Part shown: in pieces, positions 30,343-43,289 of the stretch
How positions within the stretch are numbered: position 1 is the stretch's first letter
Layout of the letters: each line of letters starts with the position of its first letter
Assembly: GCA_030386875.1 (NCBI GenBank)
Contig: CM059580.1
Location: 2,012,838-2,076,837, forward strand
Source: Morinoia aosen
Taxonomy: Eukaryota; Arthropoda; Malacostraca; Amphipoda; Talitridae
DNA length: 64,000 bases
Direction: 5' to 3'
The notes under the pieces: generated by a model
What the model was told of the DNA's origin: nothing
What the model saw: only the letters and a program-made list of their open reading frames with translations
Database searches by the model: none
Made by a program: the position numbers and the translations under genes

Positions 30343-31420
30343 CGCCCCCCTCTCCCTCGCTGCCATTCTCTCCCGCCCCCCTCTCCCTCGCTGCCACTAT
30401 CTCCCGCCCCCCTCTCCCTCGCTGCCATTCTCTCCCGCCCCCCTCTCCCTCGCTGCCCCTATCTCCCGCCCCCCTCTCCCTCGCTGCCACTCTCTCCCGC
30501 CCCCCTCTCCCTCGCTGCCCCTATCTCCCGCCCCCCTCTCCCTCGCTGCCACTCTCTCCCGCCCCCCTCTCCCTCGCTGCCACTCTCTCCCGCCCCCCTC
30601 TCCCTCGCTGCCCCTATCTCCCGCCCCCCTCTCCCTCGCTGCCACTCTCTCCCGCCCCCCTCTCCCTCGCTGCCACTCTCTCCCGCCCCCCTCTCCCTCG
30701 CTGCCACTCTCTCCCGCCCCCCTCTCCCTCGCTGCCACTATCTCCCGCCCCCCTCTCCCTCGCTGCCCCTATCTCCCGCCCCCCTCTCCCTCGCTGCCAT
30801 TCTCTCCCGCCCCCCTCTCCCTCGCTGCCACTCTCTCCCGCCCCCCTCTCCCTCGCTGCCACTCTCTCCCGCCCCCCTCTCCCTCGCTGCCCCTATCTCC
30901 CGCCCCCCTCTCCCTCGCTGCCACTCTCTCCCGCCCCCCTCTCCCTCGCTGCCACTCTCTCCCGCCCCCCTCTCCCTCGCTGCCACTCTCTCCCGCCCCC
31001 CTCTCCCTCGCTGCCCCTATCTCCCGCCCCCCTCTCCCTCGCTGCCATTCTCTCCCGCCCCCCTCTCCCTCGCTGCCCCTATCTCCCGCCCCCCTCTCCC
31101 TCGCTGCCCCTATCTCCCGCCCCCCTCTCCCTCGCTGCCACTCTCTCCCGCCCCCCTCTCCCTCGCTGCCACTCTCTCCCGCCCCCCTCTCCCTCGCTGC
31201 CACTCTCTCCCGCCCCCCTCTCCCTCGCTGCCACTCTCTCCCGCCCCCCTCTCCCTCGCTGCCACTCTCTCCCGCCCCCCTCTCCCTCGCTGCCACTCTC
31301 TCCCGCCCCCCTCTCCCTCGCTGCCACTCTCTCCCGCCCCCCTCTCCCTCGCTGCCACTCTCTCCCGCCCCCCCCTCTCCCTCGCTGCCACTTCTGCTCC
31401 CGCTCCCCTCTCCTCTCCCT
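30343..31420. repeat. 31-bp minisatellite CTCGCTGCCACTCTCTCCCG
   Basis: About 34 copies of CGCTGCCACTCTCTCCCG+CCCCCCTCTCCCT. Three unit variants (CCACTCTC, CCCCTATC, CCATTCTC) are interspersed. Open in all six frames; not coding. Confidence 0.97.
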
Positions 31421-31594
31421 CGCTGCACCCCCCTCCACTGGGGAGCCACCAGCACTATCTCCTGCAGCCAGCAACTCTCCCACAACCACGTGGACCCTGG
31501 TGGTTTGAGAGATTCGAGGTACCAGCGTTGATCTCGCTCCTGCTGCGTGAGGTGGGTCTGAAAATGAAAACCGTTTGTGTATCAAAATACTGAA

Positions 31595-31740
31595 ACCGTT
31601 TAGGAATGAAAATATGAAACCGTTTAGAAATGAAAATATGAAACCGTTTAGAAATGAAAATATGAAACCGTTTTGCAATGAAAATTTAAAGCCCGTTTCG
31701 AAATCAAAATATATGAACCATTTGGGAATGGAAATATAAG
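31595..31740. repeat. 24-bp repeat GAAACCGTTTAGAAATGAAA
   Basis: Six decaying copies of GAAACCGTTTAGAAATGAAA plus ATAT. Confidence 0.85.
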
Positions 31741-31864
31741 AAGTTTCCAAAGGTAAGTATAAAAACAGTTTAGAAATGCCTAACATTTAGCGGAGGTGGC
31801 CAGTTGTGGAGAGTGTAAGAATGTTTACTCGGTTTCATAGAAGAGTTTGATTTTTTGATATTAT

Positions 31865-32925
31865 GAACCATTCCTCTCTCCAGTCATTCCGCTCTCCAGT
31901 CATTCCGCTCTCCAGTCATTCCGCTCTCCAGTCATTCCGCTCTCCAGTCATTCCGCTCTCCAGTCATTCAGATCTCCAGTCATTCCGCTCTCCAGTCATT
32001 CCGCTCTCCAGTAATTCCGCTCTCCAGTCATTCCGCTCTCCAGTCATTCCGCCCTCCAGTCATTCCGCCCTCCAGTCATTCCGCCCTCCAGTCATTCCGC
32101 CCTCCAGTCATTCCGCCCTCCAGTCATTCCGCCCTCCAGTCATTCCGCCCTCCAGTCATTCCGCCCTCCTGTCATTCCGCCCTCCAGTCATTCCGCCCTC
32201 CAGTCATTCCGCCCTCCAGTCATTCCGCCCTCCAGTCATTCCGCCCTCCAGTCATTCCGCCCTCCAGTCATTCCGCCCTCCAGTCATTCCGCCCTCCAGT
32301 CATTCCGCCCTCCAGTCATTCCGCCCTCCAGTCATTCCGCCCTCCAGTCATTCCGCCCTCCAGTCATTCCGCCCTCCAGTAATTCCGCTCTCCAGTAATT
32401 CTGCTCTCCAGTCATTCTGCTCTCCAGTCATTCTGCTCTACAGTCATTCCGCCCTCCAGTCATTCCGCCCTCCAGTCATTCCGCCCTCCAGTCATTCCGC
32501 CCTCCAGTCATTCCGCCCTCCTGTCATTCCGCCCTCCAGTCATTCCGCCCTCCAGTCATTCCGCCCTCCAGTCATTCCGCCCTCCAGTCATTCCGCCCTC
32601 CAGTCATTCCGCCCTCCAGTCATTCCGCCCTCCAGTCATTCCGCTCTCCAGTCATTCCGCTCTCCAGTCATTCCGCTCTCCAGTCATTCCGCTCTCCAGT
32701 CATTCCGCTCTCCAGTCATTCCGCTCTCCAGTCATTCCGCTCTCCAGTCATTCCGCTCTCCAGTCATTCCGCTCTCCAGTCATTCCGCTCTTCAGTCATT
32801 CCGCTCTCCAGTCATTCCGCTCTCCACTCATTCCGCTCTCCACTCATTCCGCTTTCCAGTCATTCCGCTCTCCAGTCATTCCACTCTCCAGTCATTCCGC
32901 TCTCCAGTCATTCCGTAAGAACATT
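31865..32925. repeat. 16-bp minisatellite CTCCAGTCATTCCGCC
   Basis: About 66 copies. Units with CGCT flank a homogenised core of CGCC units, as expected of unequal exchange. Confidence 0.97.
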
Positions 32926-33299
32926 CTGTCTTGCATTCCCTAGAGTGGAGTCACTTCAATTCGATGTGGATAGTGTGGTGGTGAGGCCTCATGGTTGGTG
33001 AGGCATACGGTGGGAGGCAGCTGTGAGGCTCAGCCCTGCCTCACCAGCAGTTTGCCTGCCTCTCGGCCCTGAGTGGTGAGCTGTCCTGCGAGTGTGGTGA
33101 GGTGGTGTCTGTGTAGTGCCCTGGTCCCCTGTTCCTCCCCTCCCCCCAGCACGCATCTCCTTGAGGCACCCCTCTGGGTGGGGGTGGCTCCCCTCTCCCT
33201 TCCTCTCTCCCTCTCGAGGGGCCCCTCGAGTGTTCCCTCGCCCCTCCCGAGGTGCAAGTGAGGGGCCAAGGTCACACGTGGCTCGAACGCACTTCATTT

Positions 33300-34505
33300 C
33301 CTCCAAGGACTTCCCGGTGCCCTTAGAGGAAGTCCTTAGTGCTCTAAGGACTTCCCGGTGCCCTTAGAGGGATTCCTTAGTCCTTAAAGGACTTCCCGGT
33401 GCCCTTAGAGGGAATCCTTAGTCCTTAAAGGACTTCCCGGTGCCCTTAGAGGGAATCCTTAGTCCTCTAAGGACTTCCCGGTGCCCTTAGAGGGAATCCT
33501 TAGTCCTTAAAGGACTTCCCGGTGCCCTTAGAGGGAATCCTTAGTCCTCTAAGGACTTCCCGGTGCCCTTAGAAGGAATCCTTAGTCCTTAAAGGACTTC
33601 CCGGTGCCCTTAGAGGAAGTTCTTAGTCCTCTAAGGACTTCCCGGTGCCCTTAGAGGGAATCCTTAGTCCTTAAAGGACTTCCCGGTGCCCTTAGAGGAA
33701 GTTCTTAGTCCTCTAAGGACTTCCCGGTGCCCTTAGAGGGAATCCTTAGTCCTTAAAGGACTTCCCGGTGCCCTTAGAGGAAGTTCTTAGTCCTCTAAGG
33801 ACTTCCCGGTGCCCTTAGAAGGAATCCTTAGTCCTTAAAGGACTTCCCGGTGCCCTTAGAGGAAGTTCTTAGTCCTCTAAGGACTTCCCGGTGCCCTTAG
33901 AGGGAATCCTTAGTCCTTAAAGGACTTCCCGGTGCCCTTAGAGGAAGTTCTTAGTCCTCTAAGGACTTCCCGGTGCCCTTAGAGGGAATCCTTAGTCCTT
34001 AAAGGACTTCCCGGTGCCCTTAGAGGAAGTTCTTAGTCCTCTAAGGACTTCCCGGTGCCCTTAGAGGAAGTTCTTAGTCCTCTAAGGACTTCCCGGTGCC
34101 CTTAGAGGGAATCCTTAGTCCTTAAAGGACTTCCCGGTGCCCTTAGAGGAAGTTCTTAGTCCTCTAAGGACTTCCCGGTGCCCTTAGAGGAAGTTCTTAG
34201 TCCTCTAAGGACTTCCCGGTGCCCTTAGAGGGAATCCTTAGTCCTTAAAGGGCTTCCCGGTGCCCTTAGAGGGAATCCTTAGTCCTTAAGGACTTCCCGG
34301 TGCCCTTAGAGGGAATCCTTAGTCCTTAAGGACTTTCCGGTGCCCTTAGAAGGAATCCTTAGTCCTTAAAGGACTTCCCGGTGCCCTTAAAAGAAGTCCT
34401 TAGTCCTCTAAGGACTTTCCAGTGCCCTTAAAAGAAGTCCTTAGTCCTCTAAGGACTTTCCAGTGCCCTTAGAGGAAGTCCTTAGTCCTCTAAGGATTTC
34501 CTTCC
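33300..34505. repeat. 38-40-bp near-palindromic minisatellite
   Basis: About 30 copies of AAGGACTTCCCGGTGCCCTT+AGAGGGAATCCTTAGTCCTT or ...GAGGAAGTTCTTAGTCCTCT. The junction AGTCCTTAAAGGACT is nearly self-complementary, so every unit can form a small hairpin. Two unit types alternate regularly. Confidence 0.95.
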
Positions 34506-34602
34506 AGGACTTTGCTAGGCTCTACTTAATTACTTCTACTTCGTGTTGACCGAAGCTGTCGTTAAATGAGTTTATTATTATTATTTACTTTGCATGCTGC
34601 AG

Positions 34603-34680
34603 AGCTGTCGAGCGTCGACCAATCGCGATGCAGGAGCGGCTGGATGCCTTCCGTTCATTGGTGGAGGCGGGGGGCGTGTC
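34603..34680 (+). other. Possible isolated exon
   Basis: After a T-rich tract and GCATGCTGCAG the sequence is open as AVERRPIAMQERLDAFRSLV then EAGGVSG, followed by GTGTGTGTG. The residue mix looks coding, but I recognise no family and no partner exon. It may be chance. Confidence 0.25.
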
Positions 34681-35363
34681 GGGGGTGTGTGTGTTGTGTA
34701 CGTGAGGGCTGTGTGCAGTGCAGGTGTGCTCGCACACTGCCTCACCTCCTGCTGCTAGTGTGCCCGGTCCTGGTGTGTGTGTTCGTATGTATGTACGTTT
34801 GCCCCCCCCCCTCCCCTTGTGTTGAAGTGTGTTGTGCTGTCAGCGTCCCCCCCACCCCCGCAATCCACCCCCTCCACCTCCCCCCTTTATTTTTACTTCC
34901 TCAGTCACTCAAGCCTGCTTTGAACGCCTGCCCTTTCCACCATTCGCCCGCTTTGCTGCCATCTTATTATAACCTAACTTAAAAATTACGGACATTTTTT
35001 CCTCCGCGTATTAGTTTTAAAATTGGGCAATATTTACATGTTATGTGACTATTGATAACTTGAACGACTGATTGACTTGGTAATTAAAAAGATACATAGC
35101 TTTAAGTAAGTAAGCAAAAAGCGTGACAAGTGTTCGCTGAGCGCAGCGGCCGTTTCGTCTTCCCCCCCCCCCCCCCTCTCTCTCTCCCCCCCACTCCCCT
35201 CTCCCCTGCCTCACTCGTCATCGGCTCAATGAAACTAGTACGAGTGGGAGCACGTGGAGTTCGCCTGTAAATATCTATATGTCCCTCCTCTCATACCAGT
35301 AAACTCTTCAGACCTCGTCAGCTCTTGTATTCTTTTCCTCGTGATCGTCATTATGCATTAAGG
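34681..35363. other. C-rich and microsatellite-like intergenic DNA
   Basis: Contains GTGTGTGT, C tracts and CTCTCTCT runs (about 35160-35210). No gene or mobile element recognised. Confidence 0.4.
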
Positions 35364-35669
35364 CCTGTTTACACGGTCATTGAGTGCGCGCGTGAGCAGT
35401 GAAGAGAAGCGCAAGCCCCGCCCATTTGCTCTCGCTTCAGGCGCATTTACTGCTCAGTGACAGGCGCATTTACTGTTCAGTGACAGGCGCATTTACTGCT
35501 CAGTGACAGTGCGGCTGTAATGACACTGACAAGCTCTGGTCAGCGTCATTAAGATGAGCATAGTCTGCACTGTCAGTGAGCAGTAAATGCGCTTGAAGCG
35601 AGAGCAAGTGGGCGGGGCTTGCGCCTCTCTTCACTGCTCACGCGCGCACTCAATGATCGTGGGAACAGG
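35364..35669. mobile_element. MITE family B, complete inverted-repeat copy
   Basis: The left end CCTGTTTACACGGTCATTGA is the inverse of the right end TCAATGATCGTGGGAACAGG with few mismatches, and arms of about 130 bp continue inward (AGTGCGCGCGTGAGCAGTGA, GCGCAAGCCCCGCCCA, TTTACTGCTCAGTGACAG). The left arm holds three direct copies of CAGGCGCATTTACTG. No coding capacity; target duplication not clear. A partial copy is at 21776-22040. Confidence 0.8.
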
Positions 35670-36360
35670 ATTTCAGAATAGCTACAAGTCTCGGAGTGAA
35701 GGCCTCCAGTTGCGTGATGCAGTCCACCTGCCAGGAGGCGGGTTTGTTGGTTGTATCCGATGCATATACAGGAATTATTATTTTTCTAGTCATTTGGAGT
35801 ATTTTCTCTAGATTATCTAAACTATTGATGAAATAATGTAAAAATGAAAATGTCAGACAACTTCGAGGAAATTTCAATCGGAATTTTATTTAGTGTTTGA
35901 CGCAAGAAGGGCAGTTTTGACATCTACGAATATTTGCCACCTTTTTTGAGATACAAGGATAAAGCCGTATCCTTCTGTTTCCCAGCTTACCGAGATGTAT
36001 GCTCCTACTCAGTCGCAGCTTATGAGCGTATTTTTTGTTCTAAAAAGGTGATGGAACTAAGATATCAAGGAAAGTATAGAATGTATTCAGAAGGCTGAAA
36101 AATTGAGTTCCTATTTAGTTTTAAAATTTAACTGCTAAAAAACGTTGAATATTGGATGTAGAATAGGTTCACGAAAAGTATAAATCCCAGTAAAGATAAA
36201 AATTTGAGTGGGACTGAATTGGGTCTCGACTATAGATCGTCATGATACTGTGCGAAACGCATCAGCGTCTATCATGGAATATCTGGCTTGTATTGCGTAA
36301 CTCAGAAATTTCTAAGTAAATGTTATTATACCAGTAATATGCTCTATTTCCGTTCTTGAA

Positions 36361-37460
36361 AACCGGCGTGCCAAATTGCGACCAGTCGCGCGAACGGAAA
36401 CTCGAACGCACTCTTTCTCCCTAAAAACAGGGTAAAGAAGACCGGCAGGCGGCAGCAGAGGGACTTCATAACGCCGTTAGGTACAGAATTTCTGGAGATT
36501 TCTTGAGTTCACCTCGTGCGACTTTACACTTAAGTTTACCCACTCGTAACTTTGGAACGGATGCACCCATCGACTTAAAATTACTCTCAAATGAAAGAGT
36601 GAAACATTTCCAGTAGTACGGTGTCCTACACATGACCACGGCCTCAACGGTTTTCGAAAAAATAGAGAAATTCTGCGTTGAGCCTATCCGACTCGCGCGC
36701 CCTCAAAAAACTTAAGTTTACCCACTCGTAACTTTGGAACGGATGCACCCATCGACTTAAAATTACTCTCAAATGAAAGAGTGAAACATTTCCAGTAGTA
36801 CGGTGTCCTACACATGACCACGGCCTCAACAGTTTTCGAAAAAATAGAGAAATTCTGCGTTGAGCCTATCCGACTCGCGCGCCCTCAGAAAACTTAAGTT
36901 TACCCACTCGTAACTTTCGAACGGATGCACCCATCGACTTAAAATTACTCTCAAATGAAAGAGTGAAACATTTCCAGTAGTACGGTGTCCTACACATGAC
37001 CACGGCCTCAACGGTTTTCGGAAAAATAGAGAAATTCTGCGTTGAGCCTATCCGACTCGCGCGCCCTCAGAAAACTTAAGTTTACCCACTCGTAACTTTC
37101 GAACGGATGCACCTATCGACTTAAAATTACTCTCAAATGAAAGAGTGAAACATTTCCAGTAGTAAGGTGTCCTACACATGACCACGGCCTCAACGGTTTT
37201 CGAAAAAATAGAGAAATTCTGCGTTGAGCCTATCCGACTCGCGCGCCCTAAAAAAACTTAAGTTTACCCACTCGTAACTTTCGAACGGATGCACCCATCG
37301 ACTTAAAATTACTCTCAAATGAAAGAGTGAAACATTTCCAGTAGTACGGTGTCCTACACATGACCACGGCCTCAACGGTTTTCGAAAAAATAGAGAAATT
37401 CTGCGTTGAGCCTATCCGACTCGCGCGCCCTCAGAAAACTTAAGTTTACCGACTCGTATC
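36361..37460. repeat. Left inverted-repeat arm with five 182-bp units
   Basis: A terminal part (AACCGGCGTGCCAAATTGCG to about 36528) is followed by five direct 182-bp units starting CTTAAGTTTACCCACTCGTA at about 36528, 36710, 36891, 37073 and 37257. Each contains CCTACACATGACCACGGCCT and ends GACTCGCGCGCCCT. The same sequence occurs inverted at 53590-54351. The outermost 160 bp is unique within each arm. The short open frames in each unit are repeat by-products. Confidence 0.93.
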
Positions 37461-39107
37461 TCGCGCGTTGTCAAAACATCCTATCCTAAGAATTCGAAAT
37501 AATAATATCCTCAACTTCACTTACAATGAACAGACCCTTTCATGACAAAAGAAGGCATGGGAAATTGAAAACAAATAAAATTAACCTCAGAGTCATATCA
37601 TTTTCTATATCAATATTTCCCGAGAATAAAAGCTTACGTTTTTTCTGTTCTATGGAGCTATATTTTGATCGCTATTCAAGCCTTTTTAATGGATATTTAA
37701 TTTGTCCTGTGCTTATGCACTATCGTTAAACCCTAGAAAACCTATAACATAATTTCTACTTCTTTTTCAAGAATTTGTTGAACCCTGAACGCATTGTTTG
37801 TTTCTCCTCGCGGTTACTGTGTCGATATAAGTTGTGTAACCTTGTTTTTTCTTTTGTTTTCATTTTATTTAAAAGTTAAACCAATCAAATGGTCTTTCAC
37901 AAAATTGGTTTGGTTTTTATATTTTCCAAAATTAGATTGAATGACTATTACGAGAAAATATTTATGATAAAGTAATTTATGGCAGTGCATAACAAATCAT
38001 TATTGACTGCCTGTTTTTTTCATGTCTTTGAATCAGGTGATTTAGGCGTTTATGCATATGCATCCGCTACGATTTTTGTGTTTCGTTTTCCGTACAGGCT
38101 AATACGTTTCTTTTATTTACGTCATTCTTCACGTAACTGTTTCGCTACCTCCATGCCTTATTTGAGGATGTATGCTCAGGTATTTTTGGGGTACTTTTTC
38201 CAACATTTATTTCACTTCAACAGCCGTTTACGATGCGTCAAGTTCAATATTGACGGGTTTTTTGCATTTGTTATTACAAATTAATAGCTTTACGTAAGAA
38301 AATTTGGCCATTGTATTGTTTTTTAAAGAGTCAAATTGATGGATGAATGAAATAAAAAATTTCTGAACGTTTCAAGAATACATTCTTAGGAGGGAGAACC
38401 ATGCTTTGAACCGCAAATTTTTATGAACCGCAAATTTTTACTGGCTCACTCGCCGTATGTATAAAACTGCCGAATTAATTTGTATGTTTTGAATAAATTT
38501 AGTTCAAATTCTACTCTAAGCACTTTAATGTACTATTCAATCTTTCTCACAGCCCAATGTCTAGATCCATCGTATCAGCATTTTGGAGATACAGATTTTT
38601 CAGTTTAACGTTTGCATTGGTATGGGTAAGTTTCGTTGAAGTTTTTAACTTTTAAGAAACAACGGATGGGTTACAGATTTCAGTTTTCGCATATGAAACT
38701 GTACAACTTATATTGGAAAGAAACAATTCTGTTCTTTACTTCATATTTAAAATGAGACTCTTAATCTGACTCAAAACAAATGTTTGTGAGTAGACGGCGT
38801 CTAGCTGTCCACTTTGCTGACACTACAAATGTCTGCTGACCAAGCCCCGAAATGTTTTTGAGACTCAGAGGCCTGCTCTCGGTTTGTTTTGAGATCCCTC
38901 CTGCATTTGCGCTTTGGATTACGATGTCTTCTTGCTCCATGCATACTGCGTTAGTTTTATGACTAGCGTTGTGGTGTCAGGTTGTCCTTTCCATTAGTGA
39001 CAGCAGGTCATCATCTAAAATTTGACTCATCAAAGATCAAAACTTCTGGGTATTAAGTAAATAGAAAAGTGTTCCTTGACATTTTGTGAATTATTTCTTT
39101 TCTAAAA
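37461..39107. other. AT-rich DNA inside the inverted-repeat segment
   Basis: No gene recognised. The longest frames (such as 37979-38284) lack motifs and splice context I can support. Confidence 0.4.
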
Positions 39108-39290
39108 ATGGAGAGTGTTATCGAGCTCATGAAATCGTTTCCCAGCAAGAGCATGAACAGCAAACGAAAACTTTATAGAATTCTGTCTAGAAAGTTAGGA
39201 ACTCATAGACATGAAAGATCAAGAAATCGTTTCAGAAAACTCGAATTGTCAAGTCCAGCGTTCAACTTCCAAGTGGCCAGAATAGTTAAG
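39108..39290 (+). CDS. Unknown gene, candidate exon 1 (start codon)
   Basis: ATG at 39108 in TAAAAATGG context, 61 codons, then a consensus donor AAG|GTAAAT at 39291, phase 0. The peptide starts MESVIELMKSFPSKSMNSKR, continues KLYRILSRKLGTHRHERSRN and ends NFQVARIVK. It is strongly basic (many Arg/Lys, no hydrophobic segment), which would suit a nucleic-acid-binding N-terminus. I do not recognise the family. The two later exons (43290-43382 and 45188-45215/53131-53219) join in the same phase, giving a predicted 130-residue protein. The ORF alone is short; splice-site quality and phase matching are the main support. Confidence 0.45.
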
Positions 39291-39370
39291 GTAAATCTAT
39301 AAAATTAAATTAGTTTGTGCGAGTGTGACTCCGATTACATTTATGTTATTTTAATTCTTCTCGTGGGCTT

Positions 39371-39480
39371 TCGGACCGCCATAGCCGTGTGGCTTTCGGA
39401 CCCGCCTCCGTGCGGGCAAACCCGGGTTCGAGTCCCGGCGGCGCTGGTGGCGATTTTCTCTGTTGGGTATAGGGGTACAT
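39371..39480 (+). repeat. tRNA-derived SINE head
   Basis: CATAGCCGTGTGGCTTTCGG (A box) and CCCGGGTTCGAGTCCCGG (B box) followed by TGGTGGCGATTTTCTC, the same body start as the SINE at 7950-8140. The rest has decayed. It lies in the intron between candidate exons 1 and 2. Confidence 0.7.
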
Positions 39481-42382
39481 AGGGGAAAGTCCTATCTTTA
39501 GTTCTCTAAGTGATTAATCATATTAAGCAGCAAGATTTTGAATTATTTTCTCGCTAATATCTTTAAATATATATGTTATGTCCCGGGAATTTCCGGGAAA
39601 GTAGGAATTCCCGGACAGGGAAATTTCAGCCAAAAATCATCCCAGATCTCGGGATCCCTGGATGCAAACCCTAGTGGTATCCTACTTTGAATTTTAATGT
39701 TTTTGAAGTCCCTGTAACTCGAAAGCTAAGTAGTTTTTGTCATTTTATCCTTCGCAAAAAACGATTTTTTTTACTTCATAGACTTATGGTTGAAATTTGT
39801 CCGTACAAAAAAACACCCTTTATAGTGTAGATTATTCTTATACAGTAAAATACAAAGTTCCTGCGCATAATTTTTCTTTCGTTATTACAATATTCAAGTT
39901 AGTATTGAAGAAATTCAATTGGTTGGTCTGTCTTTTTTGGTTGGTCTGTCTCCATTTCACGCCCTTGATAGGATAGTTAATGACCGTACCTGTGATACGA
40001 GTTTGACCAGTGCACAAGCACATTAATGTTTTAATCGCGTGTACTATTAGGATGGATATATTTGTTTGGCATCCACATCTGGAAGATTTCTATATTGACA
40101 ATATCGAATCCCTTCATTTATGACGGGATTACCCAGGTGTCTTCTGAGTAGGCAAAGTAGGCAGCGCCTACCCTGCGAAGCATAGATCAGAATCAAATAA
40201 GTATGCACCAATTCAACGAAATTACAATGGTTGATTCAATTACTATGCTCCAAATCGCAAAATTATGATATACATGGAGATGAGGTAGGCAAAATTTGCA
40301 CACTGCCTTTCTTACCTGCATCTCCACTATGCAGGGTAACAAGAAAAGAAAAAAGAAAAGAAAAACCGTATATTTCCAAAAAGGTTGGCATATGAGATAC
40401 ATGACAAACATATTGTATTTTAAAAATTTCTTAATAGAAGACGGCATTAGACAAACGTACTATACGAGGAGTACTAATAGACAGACTATACGTAGTCTTG
40501 TAATAGACAAACCATACGAGGTGTACTAATAGACAAACTATGCGAGGCGCACAAATAGGTAAACCTTACTAGGCGTACTAATTAATAGACACGCCAGACG
40601 TGGCTTGCAAAATAGATTAACCCTGCCATGGGCTATTTAATTCAAAAATATCATTTCACGGATATTTTATGTCCCAAGAGATGGCTGACAACTTATATAT
40701 ATTTTGAAATACTACTAGAGAATTCTTCGGAATTCCTAAATGATTTTTTTAACCAAAAGTAAAAAAAGACAAAAAACGCTATACCGAAGCTGCTCGAAAC
40801 ACACCGTTGTAAATGACTATCAAGTATTGAGAAAAAGTTAGTCACAAAGTAATTTCTAGAGCACATCACGCAACACAACACGCACATCTAGAGAAGAGAC
40901 GCGTAAAAAAACTTACACACAAAATGAAAATCATGGCTTGTTCAGCATACGTACAGAGAGCTGATAATTTTTCACGATTTTTCACGAGCGCTATTTAATT
41001 TGTCTGCCCATATTCTTCATTTGTTCTATTCAGAAACGCGTAAACAGACTTACACGCAAAAATGAAACTCTTGGCTTGTTCAGCATACGGACATAGGGAT
41101 AATTTTTTCACGAGCGCTTTATTTCATTTGTGTGTTGATACTCTTAATTTTTTCTATTCACAGAAATGCCCTTCGGGGTCGTGGTAGATCTATTTATGAA
41201 TCCTCAAGCAAGCGCAATCAATTTATTTATTTCTGAAATTTGGTTCAGTGTTAACTGATCGCAGAGCTTTAGGTAAAATTTAATGTGTCTTGAGGTTTTG
41301 CTGTTACGCTAAAAATAGAAATAGAAACATATATATGCATATGTGTGTGTATATATAAATCAGCGAACGTGTACATGTGCACACAGATACATAGACATTC
41401 ATATTTGCGTGCGCACACATGCAAACACATGCACACACGTACACACACACATTCATATATATATATATACACGTATTGAAAATGAATAAAAGAAAAATAA
41501 AAATATTAATAAACATAAAAAACAATCTTGCTCTTGCTACATGTAAATTGACAGTCAAGCTTTGTGTAATCGTAAGAAAAAACCCGAGGAAAAATAAGAA
41601 ATATGATAAAAGACTTCGAAAAACGGATAAATGAAATGCTTTCTAATTTCCTCATAGAAATTTCCAAGAAAACTCAGGTTAGAGTCAAGGAACAACACAA
41701 CAGCAAAGAAAACATCTCGGGGTTCACATTTATCGGTATTCTCTTCAGCATTATACGGACATGTGTACATGGGATAAAATGGAGTAACATTGTGGCCGGA
41801 TATCAGATCTGAGTGGCGAATATTTACAAAGTTTGCAACGTATACGTAGATTAAACAATACTTAACAGTGATAATTTCAATTACGGAACTTTAGAGTTTT
41901 TTGATTTGAAAGTTCAGTGCTAGTGTGCGCTGAAACAAATGCTTAATTACCCCTTCCCCTAGCTCAGCAGAAATCGATTGAAACATTTTCGAGAATGAGT
42001 TTGAAATAGTGAGACAACGTTGGCCATAATTTATTTCATTAAAAAAATAGCACAACCCTCACATCTATAAACCTGTATATTTTTGTACACACAAAACGTA
42101 TTTCAGAGTCTGTTTGTCATACGGATGTTAAATATGAATACAGAAAGGAGAAAAAAGAAATAAAGATGAGGAAATACTCCTAATTATGGAAAAACGACCT
42201 TCAGTCCGCTGCATTGAACTGAATGCGGTGGTGCTCATTCTAGTCGACAGAAATCAGTAAGATGAATATTATAGAATGGCTTAGCAATAGTTAATTTAAA
42301 AAATTTCTAACTTTCTAACGCAAATTTCATGAAAATTAAAATTGCAGGTAAATGGGAAATTCACACCAAATTGATGCAGGTC
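39481..42382. other. AT-rich intron-like DNA with small repeats
   Basis: Contains CCCGGGAATTTCCGGGAAAG-type palindromes at 39580-39660 (transposon-end-like), a degenerate array of GTACTAATAGACAAAC/TACGAGGC words at 40446-40610, a direct duplication of about 135 bp (40897-41030 and 41034-41165, sharing GGCTTGTTCAGCATACG), and CA/TA microsatellites at 41320-41475. No gene is supported. Confidence 0.55.
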
Positions 42383-42960
42383 CTATGACAGAGATGCGAA
42401 ATGACGTGACACATTTACTCTAAATTGTTTGACAGTTTTAGAGTTTTTGATTTGCTGGGGAGCTTGTTCCACAAAAAGCTCCAGAAACTGAGAGAGCTTT
42501 TTGTCCCGCGTTAGATGAACGGAAATTGACCAAGACATAATTCCTCCGATTTGTTTTTTGTTTGGGATAATAGATGGAAACAATTTTACCACATCTGCAT
42601 TACTCTGAGAGAGGTACAGAGAGGAGAACACTTGTCGAGCTTTTTGGATCATTAATCTGTTCGTTATTCGGCATGATCGTATTCATTGAAATTTCCTTTA
42701 CATACCACTTTGGCTGCAAAGTTTAGACATTTTTGCATCTCTTCTTGACGGTATTGAGGTAAGTCTCCCCAGACTAGACTGCAGTAGTCCAGACGCGATA
42801 AAAGTAAAAACTGAATCACAAATAACCTAGATTTTTCGTCAAGCGTGTTCTTAATGCGATGAAATAACATTAAGGTTCCGTTAATTTTGTTGCACTTTGT
42901 TTCGACGTGTGAATTGAAAGTCATATTTTTGTCAAACCAAACACCAAGATTTTTTACCTT
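42383..42960 (-). pseudogene. Non-LTR retrotransposon reverse transcriptase C-terminal remnant
   Basis: Two minus-strand frames separated by a frameshift. The upper part (42664-42924) has TFNSHVETKCNKINGTLMLF, LDEKSRLFVIQFLLLSRLDY then CSLVWGD; the lower (42383-42652) has ELFVEQAPQQIKNSKTVKQF then RVNVSRHF. This matches the end of Jockey/RTE-type ORF2 (thumb region and the LWN.LP..I....S...FK...K..L motif). Catalytic motifs are upstream and missing. A dead fragment. Confidence 0.75.
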
Positions 42961-42997
42961 ATCTACTGGTTCAATTTTATCTTCTAAAAATGTCCGA

Positions 42998-43032
42998 CGC
43001 GTCCGACCGACCGACCGACCGACGGACGGACG
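42998..43032. repeat. GACC/GACG tetranucleotide microsatellite
   Basis: GACCGACCGACCGACCGACG continuing GACGGACG, about eight units. Confidence 0.9.
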
Positions 43033-43289
43033 CGGCTCTTATTATGGTATAGGTAGATTAATTATAATGAAAAATAAACGCTCTAAGCACAAGATTTTAC
43101 CGATAATATTTTCTATTGGGAAAAGCGTTTTGGAATAAGATAACCTAATATCGAAATACATACGACTGAAGGAAGTAACTCATGACTTCTGCAAATTAAA
43201 TGTCAGTTTATTCACATATAGTAATTTCAAGATGCGATAATTAAGTGTTCTTATACTCACTTATGTTCTTTTTTTCTTTTACTTTCAAG

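Noticed and set aside
30306-31593. Long Pro/Ser-rich and Arg/Gly-rich frames on both strands
   Set aside because: By-products of a 31-bp minisatellite, open in all frames, with no start context or flanking exon.
34566-34982. 138-codon frame
   Set aside because: Cys/Pro-rich low-complexity translation over GT and C tracts. Only a short candidate exon at its start, in another frame, was kept at low confidence.
41320-41475. Regulatory TATA-like cluster
   Set aside because: Plain TA/CA microsatellite.
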